Notes under the pieces: generated by a model
Databases searched by the model: none
What the model was told of the DNA's origin: nothing
The model's input: the letters and a program-made list of their open reading frames with translations, nothing else
Made by a program: the position numbers and the translations under genes
Part shown: piece by piece, positions 1 through 7,398 of the stretch
Layout of the letters: each line of letters opens with the position of its first letter
Numbering within the stretch: the first letter of the stretch is position 1
Source of the DNA: Myxococcota bacterium
Lineage (GTDB): Bacteria > Myxococcota > Polyangia > GCA-2747355 > JAKLHH01
Direction of reading: 5' to 3'
Length of the DNA: 12,290 bases
Assembly (NCBI GenBank): GCA_022710245.1
Contig: JAKLHH010000100.1
Coordinates: 1-12,290 of the forward strand

Positions 1-1
1 C

Positions 2-1066
2 GCGACGGCGCCGGACTGCGCGGTGGCCCCCGAGCACTCGCTGCTCGTCGCTGGCGGGCTCGGCGCCGGAGCCTGCAAGACGCTCACGGCGACCTCGACC
101 AACGTCGGCGCCGGGACCAAGCAGGCCTGGGCCTTCGCCGATCACCTCTGCCAGATCGCCGAGGGCAACGAGGGCAACAACCAGCGCTCCTACACCTACG
201 GCGTCGGCGTCGACGCGCCCGACCTCAAGGTCACCAACTTCACCGTGACCACCGAGGGCGCCTCCGCCACCTTCGTCGCCACGGTCTGCAACGCCGGCGC
301 GGCGGCGGCCGGGGCCTCGGAGCTGGGGATCTTCTACGACCGGACGACCGCGCCGCAGTGCGGGGACGCCGCCGACTGGAGCTCGGCGGTGGCCGGCCTG
401 GCGCCCGGCGAGTGCGAGACGCGCACCTACCAGCGCGAGGGCGTCGCCGGCGGGAGCTACAAGGCGTGGGCCCGCGCCGACGTGGGCTGCGCCGTCGGTG
501 AGAGCGATGAGACCAACAACAGCGCCAGCCACGCCTACGCGATCCAGGCCCAGGTCACCGACCTCGCGGTCACGGCGCTCAGCGCCAGCGTCGCTGGCGA
601 GCGCGTGACCACCATCGCCACCATCTGCAATCGGGGCTCGGTGAAGAGCCCGGCCACGGTCACCGGCCTCTTCCACGACCGGCAGGCCGCCCCGGCCGAC
701 ACCTGCGGCGACGCGCCGGACCAGAAGGCCACCCTCGACCCGCTCGACCCCGGTGGGTGCACGAACCAGTCGTGGGTGCGGGCCAAGGTGCCGGTGGGGA
801 GCTACACCGCCTGGGCGGTCGCCGACGCCGAGTGCGCGGTCACCGAGTCCGACGAGGCGAACAACGCCGCCTCGTCGCCCTACACGGTGGGCGGCGCGGC
901 GAGCGACGCGGGCGTCCGCGAGGCGGGCGCCGACGCGGGGGACGCCGCGGCCCCTGGCGGGGGAGGCTGCTCCTGCAACCTGACGGGGCCGGCGGCCCCG
1001 GCGCTCGGTCTGCTCGTCGGGCTGCTGCTGGCGGTCGTGGCGCTGCTGGCGCGGCGGCGCCGCTGA
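2..1066 (+). CDS. CARDB-repeat surface protein with MYXO-CTERM tail, 5' truncated
   Basis: Seen: the reading frame is open from base 2, before the first possible GTG at 23, so the true start lies outside the window and only the C-terminal part is present. The protein shows two complete repeats of about 105 residues and the end of a third. Each opens with a 'DLxVT' strand and closes with an Asn-Asn motif after acidic residues (DETNN, DEANN), and carries Cys pairs. This is the pattern of CARDB (cell-adhesion-related, Ig-like) domains. The tail has an Ala/Asp/Gly-rich linker, a GGCSC motif, a hydrophobic helix of about 20 residues and RRRR before the stop. Known: this is the MYXO-CTERM sorting signal of myxobacterial surface proteins, thought to be processed at the Cys by a rhombosortase/myxosortase-type protease. 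Inferred: an exported protein anchored at the cell surface; ligand unknown. The domain call is firm, the role is not. Confidence 0.88.
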   Translation, partial: ATAPDCAVAPEHSLLVAGGLGAGACKTLTATSTNVGAGTKQAWAFADHLCQIAEGNEGNNQRSYTYGVGVDAPDLKVTNFTVTTEGASATFVATVCNAGAAAAGASELGIFYDRTTAPQCGDAADWSSAVAGLAPGECETRTYQREGVAGGSYKAWARADVGCAVGESDETNNSASHAYAIQAQVTDLAVTALSASVAGERVTTIATICNRGSVKSPATVTGLFHDRQAAPADTCGDAPDQKATLDPLDPGGCTNQSWVRAKVPVGSYTAWAVADAECAVTESDEANNAASSPYTVGGAASDAGVREAGADAGDAAAPGGGGCSCNLTGPAAPALGLLVGLLLAVVALLARRRR

Positions 1067-1129
1067 GGCCCTCCCCTCGTCCGCGCCTCCCGCACCCAGC
1101 TCGGTACCCGGGACGCAAACTGGCATTCC

Positions 1130-1159
1130 TTGCCCGGTAGCGTAGTGCCGATCTATGAT
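1130..1159 (+). promoter_or_regulatory. candidate sigma70-type promoter of the kinase unit
   Basis: A TTGCCC box (1130-1135; 4 of 6 matches to TTGACA) is separated by 18 nt from TATGAT (1154-1159; 5 of 6 matches to TATAAT). Transcription would start near 1166, about 10 nt before the kinase ATG, which makes a very short leader. The GAGG that would serve as ribosome binding site (1164-1167) lies right at that start, so the exact start site, or the box itself, may be wrong. This is the least GC-rich part of the 110-bp intergenic gap. I see no clear terminator for the preceding gene. Confidence 0.4.
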
Positions 1160-1176
1160 CTCCGAGGTTTACTCGT

Positions 1177-2760
1177 ATGCTGATGAGCCCCGCGCCGATT
1201 CGGGCAGTGCCGCCGGGTGAGCGACGCTTCGGTCGCTACACCCTGCTCTTCCGGATCGCGAGCGGTGGGATGGCGAGTCTGTACCTGGGCCACTACGCCG
1301 GCCCCGACGGCTTCGAGAAGTTCGTCGCCATCAAGCGGATCCACTCCCACCTGGCGGAGAACCCCGAGTTCTGCCGGATGTTCGTCGACGAGGCGCGGCT
1401 CGCGGCGCGCATCTCGCACCCGAACGTGGTGCAGGTGCTCGAGCTCGGCGCGGTGGCCGGCTCGTACTTCATCGCCATGGAGTACATCAACGGCGAGAGC
1501 CTGACCGCGCTCCTCCGCCGCACGCGGCCGCCGGTCGAGGTGGGCCTCAGCGTGGTCTCGCAGGCCGCGCAGGGGCTACACGCCGCCCACGAGCTCCGCG
1601 CCATCGACGGCGCCGCGCTGAACGTGGTGCACCGCGACGTCTCCCCCTCGAACCTGCTGATCAGCTACGACGGGGCCGTCAAGGTGGTGGACTTCGGCGT
1701 GGCGAAGGCCAAGGGCAACACCTCGACCACCGGCGTCGGCGAGGTGAAGGGCAAGTTCGCCTACATCGCGCCCGAGCAGCTCGCGGCGCGCGGCGGCGCC
1801 CGGGTCGATCGGCGCGCCGACATCTTCGCGCTCGGCATCGTCCTCTACGAGGTCACCACCTACAAGCGCCTCTTCTTCGCCGACTCCGACGCGGCGACCG
1901 CCGACCTGGTGCTGCGCGAGCCGATCATCCCTCCCTCGCGGGTCGCCCCGGACTACCCGCCGGAGCTCGAGGCGATCGTGCTGCGAGCGCTGGAGCGAGA
2001 CCCCGACCAGCGCTTCCAGACCGCGCATGACCTCCACCTCGAGCTGGAGGGCTACCTGAACAGCGTGGGGCTCCACGTGCTGCCGAGCACCATCGCCGAG
2101 CTGATGCAGGCCACCTTCCCCGATCTGATCGAGGAGAAGGCCGAGATGGTGCGCCGGAGCCGGGAGATGCTGGAGTCGACCCCGGCGCCCGAGGACCCGA
2201 GCAGCTACCTCTCGGGGCCCGAGGTCGCGGTCGCGGGCGGCAGCCGGCGGCCCTGGCGCGTCATCGGCGGGCTGGTGGCGGCGGTGCTGGTGATCGGCGC
2301 CAGCGTCCTCCTCTATGCGCTCACCCGTCACGGCAAGACGGCCGCCCAGCCCGGGAGCGGCAGCGCCGAGGAGCAGCTCGTGCGCGTGCAGATCCGCACC
2401 ACCCCGGCGACGGCCCGCATCCTCTTCGGCGACAAGCCGGTGGCCAACCCGCTCGACCTCCGACAGCGCAAGGGCGAGGGCATGGTCAAGGTGACCATCA
2501 CCGCGCCCGGCTACCACCAGCGGATCCTCGAGGTCCCGCTCGCCGAGGGCGGCACCTTCCTCGTCGAGCTCGAGCGCGAGGCGCCGGCCACGCAGCCGGC
2601 CACGCAGCCAGTGGCCATCACCGACCCGCCGCGGTCCCCGCGCAAGGGCGGCAAGACGATCCCGACCAGGCCCCCCAAGACCAGCAAGACGACGAAGACC
2701 GGCGGCAAGAAGGACCAGCCGATCGTCAAGGACCTCTTCAAGAACCCCTACGACCAGTGA
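1177..2760 (+). CDS. membrane Ser/Thr protein kinase with C-terminal PEGA domain
   Basis: Eukaryotic-type (Hanks) kinase of 527 aa. Seen: glycine loop around residues 27-38 (IASGGMASLYLG), ATP-binding Lys53 in VAIKR, catalytic loop HRDVSPSN at 152-159 (Asp154, Asn159), DFG at 172-174, and APE at 198-200. The catalytic-loop Lys normally found two residues after Asp is Ser, a variant common in myxobacterial kinases and compatible with activity. One membrane helix lies at about 362-381. An extracytoplasmic PEGA-like beta domain follows at about 402-466, then a Pro/Lys/Thr-rich tail ending in KNPYDQ. Known: such kinases phosphorylate cytoplasmic partners, with the outer domain sensing or anchoring. 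The ATG at 1177 is chosen because GAGG lies 9 nt upstream; a second ATG at 1183 would be too far from it. The next gene starts within 6 nt, so they are probably co-transcribed. Substrates unknown. Confidence 0.95.
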   Translation: MLMSPAPIRAVPPGERRFGRYTLLFRIASGGMASLYLGHYAGPDGFEKFVAIKRIHSHLAENPEFCRMFVDEARLAARISHPNVVQVLELGAVAGSYFIAMEYINGESLTALLRRTRPPVEVGLSVVSQAAQGLHAAHELRAIDGAALNVVHRDVSPSNLLISYDGAVKVVDFGVAKAKGNTSTTGVGEVKGKFAYIAPEQLAARGGARVDRRADIFALGIVLYEVTTYKRLFFADSDAATADLVLREPIIPPSRVAPDYPPELEAIVLRALERDPDQRFQTAHDLHLELEGYLNSVGLHVLPSTIAELMQATFPDLIEEKAEMVRRSREMLESTPAPEDPSSYLSGPEVAVAGGSRRPWRVIGGLVAAVLVIGASVLLYALTRHGKTAAQPGSGSAEEQLVRVQIRTTPATARILFGDKPVANPLDLRQRKGEGMVKVTITAPGYHQRILEVPLAEGGTFLVELEREAPATQPATQPVAITDPPRSPRKGGKTIPTRPPKTSKTTKTGGKKDQPIVKDLFKNPYDQ

Positions 2761-2765
2761 GTCCC

Positions 2766-3677
2766 ATGAGATCGACCCGCAGGACGGCCGCGCTCGTCTT
2801 CCTCCTCGCCGTGCTCGCCGGGGCCCCGGCGCGCGCCGAGCAGGAGAGCGGCACGGCAGCGGACGCCTCGAGGTCCTTTCGCGAGGGGCAGCAGCTCTTC
2901 GAGAAGGCGGACTACGTCGGCGCGATCGAGTCGTTCCAGCGCGCCTACAAGCTGAAGCCACACTTCAGCGTCCTCTGTAACATCGCGCTCAGCTACGAGC
3001 GCCTCGGCAACCTGGTGCGCGCCGCCGAGCGCTACCGCGACTGCCTGACCAAGGGCGCCGAGCAGGCCGGCAACGGCGACGTCGTGCGGAACTCCCTGCA
3101 GCGCGTCGAGGGCCGCATCACCTGGGTCGCGGTGCGCTCGCCGGGCAAGGGCGGCAGCGTCTACCTCGACGGCCTCTTCGTCGGGCCCGCGCCGCAGCGG
3201 GTCCCCGTCAACCCGGGCACCCACGTCGTCGAGGTGAGGCGGGCGGGGGCGGATCCGGCGCGCTTCACCATCACCACGCGCGGCGGCGAGCAGCGGGACG
3301 TGGAGCTCGCGCCGGCGGACGTGGCGGGACCGAAGCCGATCATCGTGGTCAAGGAGCGCGTGCGCACGGTCTCGCGGCGCACCGTGCACCAGGCCTGGTT
3401 CTGGGGCGGGCTCGGCCTCAGCGTGGCGCTGGCGACGGTGGCGACCGTGCTCGGGGTGCAGACGCTCGGCCTCCGCGACGACTACGAGGCGGCGCCGACC
3501 CGCCAGCTCCTCGACAAGGGCACCGCGCGGCGCACCCTCACCAACGTCTTCTGGGGGCTGACGGCGGCGGCCGCGGGGACGACGACGGTGCTCTTCTTCT
3601 TCACCGACTTCAGCCGGCACCGCGAGCAGCCAGCCACGCCCGTCTCCCTCGGAGTCGGCCTGCGAGGGACCTTCTGA
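2766..3677 (+). CDS. exported TPR/PEGA-domain protein
   Basis: 303-aa protein. Seen: Arg-rich N-terminus, hydrophobic core and ARA at about residues 22-24, a Sec signal peptide with likely cleavage before Glu25. TPR-like helical repeats occupy about 36-100 (FREGQQLFEKADYVGAIESF, then the IALSYERLGN...AAERY repeat). A PEGA-like beta domain follows at about 118-183 (SVYLDGLFVG, then NPGTHVVEV). Two hydrophobic segments lie at about 211-235 and 261-280. The end, LGVGLRGTF, is a common tail in myxobacterial proteins of this type. Known: TPR plus PEGA proteins sit near kinase genes in Myxococcota, but their function is poorly defined. A GTG at 2757 overlapping the kinase stop would add three residues; I prefer the ATG at 2766, though neither has a clear SD, which suggests translational coupling to the kinase. 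Inferred role: periplasmic or membrane scaffold of the kinase unit. Confidence 0.88.
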   Translation: MRSTRRTAALVFLLAVLAGAPARAEQESGTAADASRSFREGQQLFEKADYVGAIESFQRAYKLKPHFSVLCNIALSYERLGNLVRAAERYRDCLTKGAEQAGNGDVVRNSLQRVEGRITWVAVRSPGKGGSVYLDGLFVGPAPQRVPVNPGTHVVEVRRAGADPARFTITTRGGEQRDVELAPADVAGPKPIIVVKERVRTVSRRTVHQAWFWGGLGLSVALATVATVLGVQTLGLRDDYEAAPTRQLLDKGTARRTLTNVFWGLTAAAAGTTTVLFFFTDFSRHREQPATPVSLGVGLRGTF

Positions 3678-4942
3678 TGCGCGCCGCCAGCCAGACCCCG
3701 CTGCTCCTCGGCCTCGCCGCGCTCCTCGCGGGCTGCATGGTCACCTTCGACGAGAGCCTCCTTGGCCGGCGCGACGGCAGCGTCAGCGTCGACCAGCCCG
3801 TCTGCGCGGACGCCACCTGCGACGGCGACAACCTGGTCGGCTGCGGACACACCCTGGAGACCTGCGCCCTCGGCTGCGTCGCCGATCCGACGGCGCGCTG
3901 CCGGACGCTGGTCCCCTCCAACGGGATCAGCGCGCCCGGGCGGGCGCAGACGGCCGACCTCGTGGTGAAGGGCAGCTCCATCCTCGACGCCTGCAGCGGC
4001 GACCTCGACGGCGCGCCCATCCCGGGCGTCACCTTCCTCACCCGTGACCAGTCGGGCGGGCCGAAGCTCGGGGTCGTGCGCGTACGCAGCCTCAGCCTCG
4101 CGGCGGGCGCGACGCTGACCGTGCTCGGGACCTGCGCGCTGGCGCTGGTCGCCGACAACCGCGTCGAGCTGGCGGGCGTGCTCGACCTCCGCGGCGGCGC
4201 CAACGCGCCCTACATCGCGGGTCCCGGCGGCTCGCAGGGCGGCTTCGTCGGTGAGGCGGCGGGCTGTGGCAAGGGCGGCAGCGCCGGCTCGCTGGCCGGC
4301 GGCGGCGGCGGCGGCTTCGGCGGCAGCGGCGGCAACGGCGGCAAGTCGGCCAGCTCGATGGGAACGGGAGGCGCGGCGTGCGGGGTGGAGAAGCTCGAGC
4401 CGCTCCTCGGCGGCAGCGGCGGCGGCCGCGGCGGCTGCAAGACCTCCGGCTGCACGAGCGGGCCGGGCGGCGGCGGCGGCGGCGCGGTCGCGTTGATCGC
4501 GGGGCAGGCCGTGGTGGTGCCGGCCGGCGGAGGGGTCAACGTGGGCGGCGGCGGGGGCGGCAGCGGCACCGACGGCGCGTCGGGCGGCGGCGGGGGCGGC
4601 AGCGGCGGCGCCATCCTGATCGAGGCGCCCACAGTGACCCTGGACGGCGTGCTCGCCGCTGGCGGCGGCGGCGGCGGCGGCGTCGGCTCGGGGGCCTCGG
4701 CCGCGGGCCAGCAGGGGCAGCTCTCCGCCGACGCGGCCAAGGGCGGGCAGGGCACGGTGGTGGGCGGCGACGGCTCCAGCGCGACCGCGGCCAGCGGCAG
4801 CGGCGGCGGCTCCGACAACAAGGACGGCTGCGCCGGCGGCGGCGGCGGGGCCGGGCGCGTGCGGGTCAACACCGCGAGCGGCGAGGCGCAGGCCCCGTCG
4901 GTCAACGGGCTCCTCTCGAAGGGCAAGGTGGGGGTCAAGTAG
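3677..4942 (+). CDS. glycine-rich lipoprotein
   Basis: 421-aa protein. Seen: hydrophobic signal ending in the lipobox LLAGC, so Cys20 would be lipidated after signal peptidase II cleavage. A short Cys-rich segment follows at about 43-76, containing TCDGDNLVGC and ALGC and resembling small Cys motifs of myxobacterial lipoproteins. Then comes a beta-rich stretch (about 90-180) and a region of about 200 residues dominated by runs of Gly broken by short beta segments such as GAILIEAPTVTLDG, which suggests a beta-helix or similar elongated fold. The start ATG overlaps the previous stop (TGATG) with GAGGGA 7 nt upstream, so it is coupled to the TPR/PEGA gene. It ends 8 nt inside the convergent E1-like gene. 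Known: Gly-rich lipoproteins of this kind recur in Myxococcota without assigned function. Inferred: outer-membrane or surface structural protein. Lipoprotein call firm, role unknown. Confidence 0.9.
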   Translation: MRAASQTPLLLGLAALLAGCMVTFDESLLGRRDGSVSVDQPVCADATCDGDNLVGCGHTLETCALGCVADPTARCRTLVPSNGISAPGRAQTADLVVKGSSILDACSGDLDGAPIPGVTFLTRDQSGGPKLGVVRVRSLSLAAGATLTVLGTCALALVADNRVELAGVLDLRGGANAPYIAGPGGSQGGFVGEAAGCGKGGSAGSLAGGGGGGFGGSGGNGGKSASSMGTGGAACGVEKLEPLLGGSGGGRGGCKTSGCTSGPGGGGGGAVALIAGQAVVVPAGGGVNVGGGGGGSGTDGASGGGGGGSGGAILIEAPTVTLDGVLAAGGGGGGGVGSGASAAGQQGQLSADAAKGGQGTVVGGDGSSATAASGSGGGSDNKDGCAGGGGGAGRVRVNTASGEAQAPSVNGLLSKGKVGVK

Positions 4943-6509
4943 CCCTCGCCGCTGCCTCGCAGGATCCATCAGCGTCCGACTTCGCCGTCTGCGGACGCTC
5001 CGCCGTCTGCAGACGCTCCGCGAGGAAGGGCGAGGTCGAGGCGAGCGCGCGGTCGAGCGCGCCCTCGTCGGAGAGCGCTGGCATCACCTGCCGGTGGTGC
5101 ACCACGAGGACCCGGCCGCAGGCCTCGCAGCGTCGCTCGGACTCCACGCCGGTCACGTCCTCGAGGCCCAGCCGGACCACCTGACCTGGATAGTCGATCC
5201 CGTAGGCGCCCTCCTCGGCCACGTTGCCGCCGAGGAGGCAGGTGGTGCCCGCGTCGAGCAGGCGCCGCAGCCAGGGGGCGCGGGCAGACGCCGGCAGGAC
5301 GAGCTGCGCGAGGCAGCGCGCGGCCACCTCGGCGACGCGCGCGGTCTCGATCGGGGTCGCCGGCTCGGCGACGAGCTCCAGGTAGGCGCGCTCGCGCTGG
5401 CGGTCATCGAGCTCCTGGTAGAGGAAGCGCGCCAGCTCGTCGTCGAGCGCGGGCGCGCGCTCGAAGCCGCGGTAGAGGTGCCCGCGGAAGCAGGAGAGGC
5501 AGGGCGTCCCCTCGCGCGGCACCACCACCGCGACCTCGAAGAAGCGCGCGCGCGGGTAAGCGACGGCGGCGACGTGGGGGACGCCGCGCTCCCAGAGCAG
5601 GCGCGCGAGGGCGGTGTGGTCCGCGGTGCCCGTGGCGAGGAGCGCGGCGTCGGGCGGATCCTCCTCGAGCAGCCGCCCGAGCCGCGCCAGCTCCCTCTCG
5701 CCGACGCGCCAGCGCCGCGCGCGCACCCGCTCGGGGCCCAGGCGCCGACGGAGCGCGCTCACCTTGAGCTCGCCGAGCTCGCCGGTCCCGAACCACTGCC
5801 GGTGCGGGTTGAAGATGGTGACGCGGCCGGGATCGACGAGCGTCCAGCGCGCGCCCGCCCTGGCCAGCGCGCGGATCGCCTCGCTGCCGACGCTGCCGCA
5901 GCCGATCACCAGGAGGTGCCGGCCAGCGAGCGCGAGCGGCTCCGGCTCCGGCGCCGGCGGCGGCGGCGGCCGCGGCGCGGAGGACTCCGCCCAGGGCCAG
6001 AGGCGGTGGCCGTGGTAGGTGACCCCGTCGGGCAGGGGCGCGCGCCCGAGCAGGTGCTCGCGGGCGCGGAGCGCGACGGCGTAGCTCAGGTTCAGGTGGC
6101 TCCAGCGATCGCCGGGCGCGAGCTCGAGGGTCGCGGTCCGCGCGCGCGCGTCCCAGCGCACCCGAGGCGGCTCGCCCGGCGCCAGGGGCCTGGCCGCGAG
6201 GTGGAGCGCCCCGCGGCCGCGCGTGAGCAGGCGCGCGGGCTCGAAGCCGTTCTTCCAGCAGAGCAGCGCCTGCAGGCGCGCTCGCTCCTCGCCGGGCTCG
6301 CCGCGCGCCACGATCACGCGCCTGAGCGCGCAGCCGGCGAGGAGCTCGATCACACGCCCGGTGACGCCGACGGTCTCCGCCGAGATGATCGCGCCCTCGA
6401 GCCCCGCGCCGAGGAGCGGGCGCAGGCGGGCGAAGTAATCGCGCCGAGGGGAGCGGCGCCGCACAGGTCGGGCGGTCGTGCGTAGCGGCCGCGACCAATA
6501 ATCAGCCAT
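4935..6509 (-). CDS. E1-like ubiquitin-activating (ThiF/MoeB superfamily) enzyme
   Basis: 524 aa. Seen: the adenylation domain begins at about 195 with GCGSVG (203-208), followed by VDPG with Asp226, FNPHRQ (Asn234, Arg237) and GELK with Lys249. These match the ATP-binding pattern of ThiF/MoeB/E1 proteins (nucleotide loop, Asp, N-x-x-R, G-x-x-K). CLSC (337-340) and CEAC (461-464) match the two CxxC pairs of the structural zinc site. Candidate thioester cysteines are Cys399 and Cys424. Residues 1-180 form a separate domain that may be a degenerate adenylation domain, joined by a Pro-rich linker (about 180-191). Known: such enzymes adenylate the C-terminal Gly of a ubiquitin-like protein and pass it on. 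ATG chosen: AAGGAG lies 7 nt upstream and the gene overlaps the JAB stop by 8 nt. Being last in an operon with E2 and JAB makes conjugation more likely than cofactor sulfur transfer. Partner protein not visible. Confidence 0.92.
   Translation of the reverse strand: MADYWSRPLRTTARPVRRRSPRRDYFARLRPLLGAGLEGAIISAETVGVTGRVIELLAGCALRRVIVARGEPGEERARLQALLCWKNGFEPARLLTRGRGALHLAARPLAPGEPPRVRWDARARTATLELAPGDRWSHLNLSYAVALRAREHLLGRAPLPDGVTYHGHRLWPWAESSAPRPPPPPAPEPEPLALAGRHLLVIGCGSVGSEAIRALARAGARWTLVDPGRVTIFNPHRQWFGTGELGELKVSALRRRLGPERVRARRWRVGERELARLGRLLEEDPPDAALLATGTADHTALARLLWERGVPHVAAVAYPRARFFEVAVVVPREGTPCLSCFRGHLYRGFERAPALDDELARFLYQELDDRQRERAYLELVAEPATPIETARVAEVAARCLAQLVLPASARAPWLRRLLDAGTTCLLGGNVAEEGAYGIDYPGQVVRLGLEDVTGVESERRCEACGRVLVVHHRQVMPALSDEGALDRALASTSPFLAERLQTAERPQTAKSDADGSCEAAARAT
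4972..5018. repeat. 18-bp tandem duplication and inverted repeat at convergent gene ends
   Basis: Two adjacent 18-bp units, 4983-5000 and 5001-5018, differ by one base; the second contains the perfect palindrome GTCTGCAGAC. An inverted repeat GCGTCCG (4972-4978) / CGGACGC (4992-4998) overlaps the first unit and could form a 7-bp stem with a 13-nt loop. It lies 30 nt after the lipoprotein stop and inside the last codons of the E1-like gene, where it duplicates RLQTAE/RPQTAK. A role as weak terminator for the + strand transcript is possible, but no T-run follows. Confidence 0.55.
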
Positions 6510-7389
6510 GAACGCTCTCCTTCAGCTCGCGCACCGCGGCCAGCCACGCCTCCGGCGCCAGGCGCGGGCCGCGGCTCGGGTAGGCGCGGCGCACCTCGCC
6601 GCTCGAGGGCGCGACGTAGAAGCGCGGCTCGCGCGAGGGGAACTCGAGCGGCAGCAAGATCACCACGCGGAGGTGCTCGTCGACCTCCACCACGGTCCGC
6701 AGCCAGCCCTCGAAGAGCTCATCGCTCGAGAAGCGGAGGTGCGCGCGCCTGAGCGCCCGCCGCCAGCGCCGCAGGAGGTGCCGCTGCGGAGCGCGCCGCT
6801 CGAGGTGGGGCAGGAGCAGCCGCCGGATCAGCGCGCTCTCGTCGCTGACGACCTGCGCCAGCCCGAGCCCCACCACCTCGCCGCCGTCGAGCGCGAAGCC
6901 GTGGAGCTGCCAGCCACCAGGTCCCGGGGCCGCGATCAGGCTGAAGCTCGTCTCCAGCCCGGCCTCGCGGTTGCGCTCGAGGAGCGGCAGCATGTGGCCG
7001 TCGACGTCGCAGCCGGGGCCCCGCGAGGGCCAGGTGCGGCCGTGAGCGAAGGGGTGCGAGTGGAGGTAGGCGCAGGCGCGCAGGCGCGGGTGCTCCGCGC
7101 AGAGCGCGGCGACCTGGGCGTTGACGCGCTCGTCGCCGCCCGCGCGGACGCTCACCCGCGCCGGGAGGTTCTGCTGGGCCTCGCGCGGCACCAGCACCAC
7201 GCGCGGGACCACGAGGGCGCGGAGATCGCCGAGGCGGAGCGGCGCGCAGGGGTCGGGCTCGCTCGCGCGCGGCACCAGCGCGACCAGCGGCACCGCGATC
7301 CCCTCGTCGGGGTAGACGCGGTCGAGCTCGGCGACGATGGTCTCCCAGCAGGACGCGGCGACGAGCAGCTCGGGGACGGGGCGGATCAT
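6502..7389 (-). CDS. JAB/JAMM-type isopeptidase, variant metal motif
   Basis: 295 aa. Seen: an N-terminal JAB (MPN) domain with a candidate catalytic Glu29 (YPDEGIAVPLVAL) and YLHSHP with His110 and His112, followed by GCDVDGH. Aligning Asp130 as the third ligand leaves Cys127 where the JAMM motif (HxH...SxxD) usually has Ser. The His-to-Asp spacing is about 7 residues longer than in classical JAMM proteins, so an insertion sits in the active-site loop. Residues about 205-295 form an additional domain with LPLEFPSREPRFYV, resembling the central sheet and YPxxPP turn of E2/RWD folds but without a catalytic Cys. Known: JAMM proteases remove or mature ubiquitin-like modifiers, including in bacterial E1/E2 operons. 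The ATG at 7389 has GAGG 7 nt upstream overlapping the E2 stop codon, implying coupled translation. JAB call supported by motif and context; activity unproven. Confidence 0.85.
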   Translation of the reverse strand: MIRPVPELLVAASCWETIVAELDRVYPDEGIAVPLVALVPRASEPDPCAPLRLGDLRALVVPRVVLVPREAQQNLPARVSVRAGGDERVNAQVAALCAEHPRLRACAYLHSHPFAHGRTWPSRGPGCDVDGHMLPLLERNREAGLETSFSLIAAPGPGGWQLHGFALDGGEVVGLGLAQVVSDESALIRRLLLPHLERRAPQRHLLRRWRRALRRAHLRFSSDELFEGWLRTVVEVDEHLRVVILLPLEFPSREPRFYVAPSSGEVRRAYPSRGPRLAPEAWLAAVRELKESVHG

Positions 7390-7398
7390 CGGGGCACC

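Noticed and set aside
1121..1134. TGGCATTCCTTGCC upstream of the kinase, resembling a sigma54 promoter
   Set aside because: The GG to GC distance is 8 nt, not the fixed 10 nt, so it should not be recognised.
3482..4969. Long minus-strand frame opposite the TPR/PEGA and lipoprotein genes
   Set aside because: Ala/Arg/Gly-biased translation with no domain, antisense to two genes with signal peptides and coupled starts.
4972..4998. Rho-independent terminator between the convergent genes
   Set aside because: The 7-bp stem has no following T-run on either strand and lies in coding sequence; kept only as a repeat.
5094..6485. 463-codon plus-strand frame opposite the E1-like gene
   Set aside because: No recognisable motif and biased composition; the E1 motifs on the other strand explain the region.
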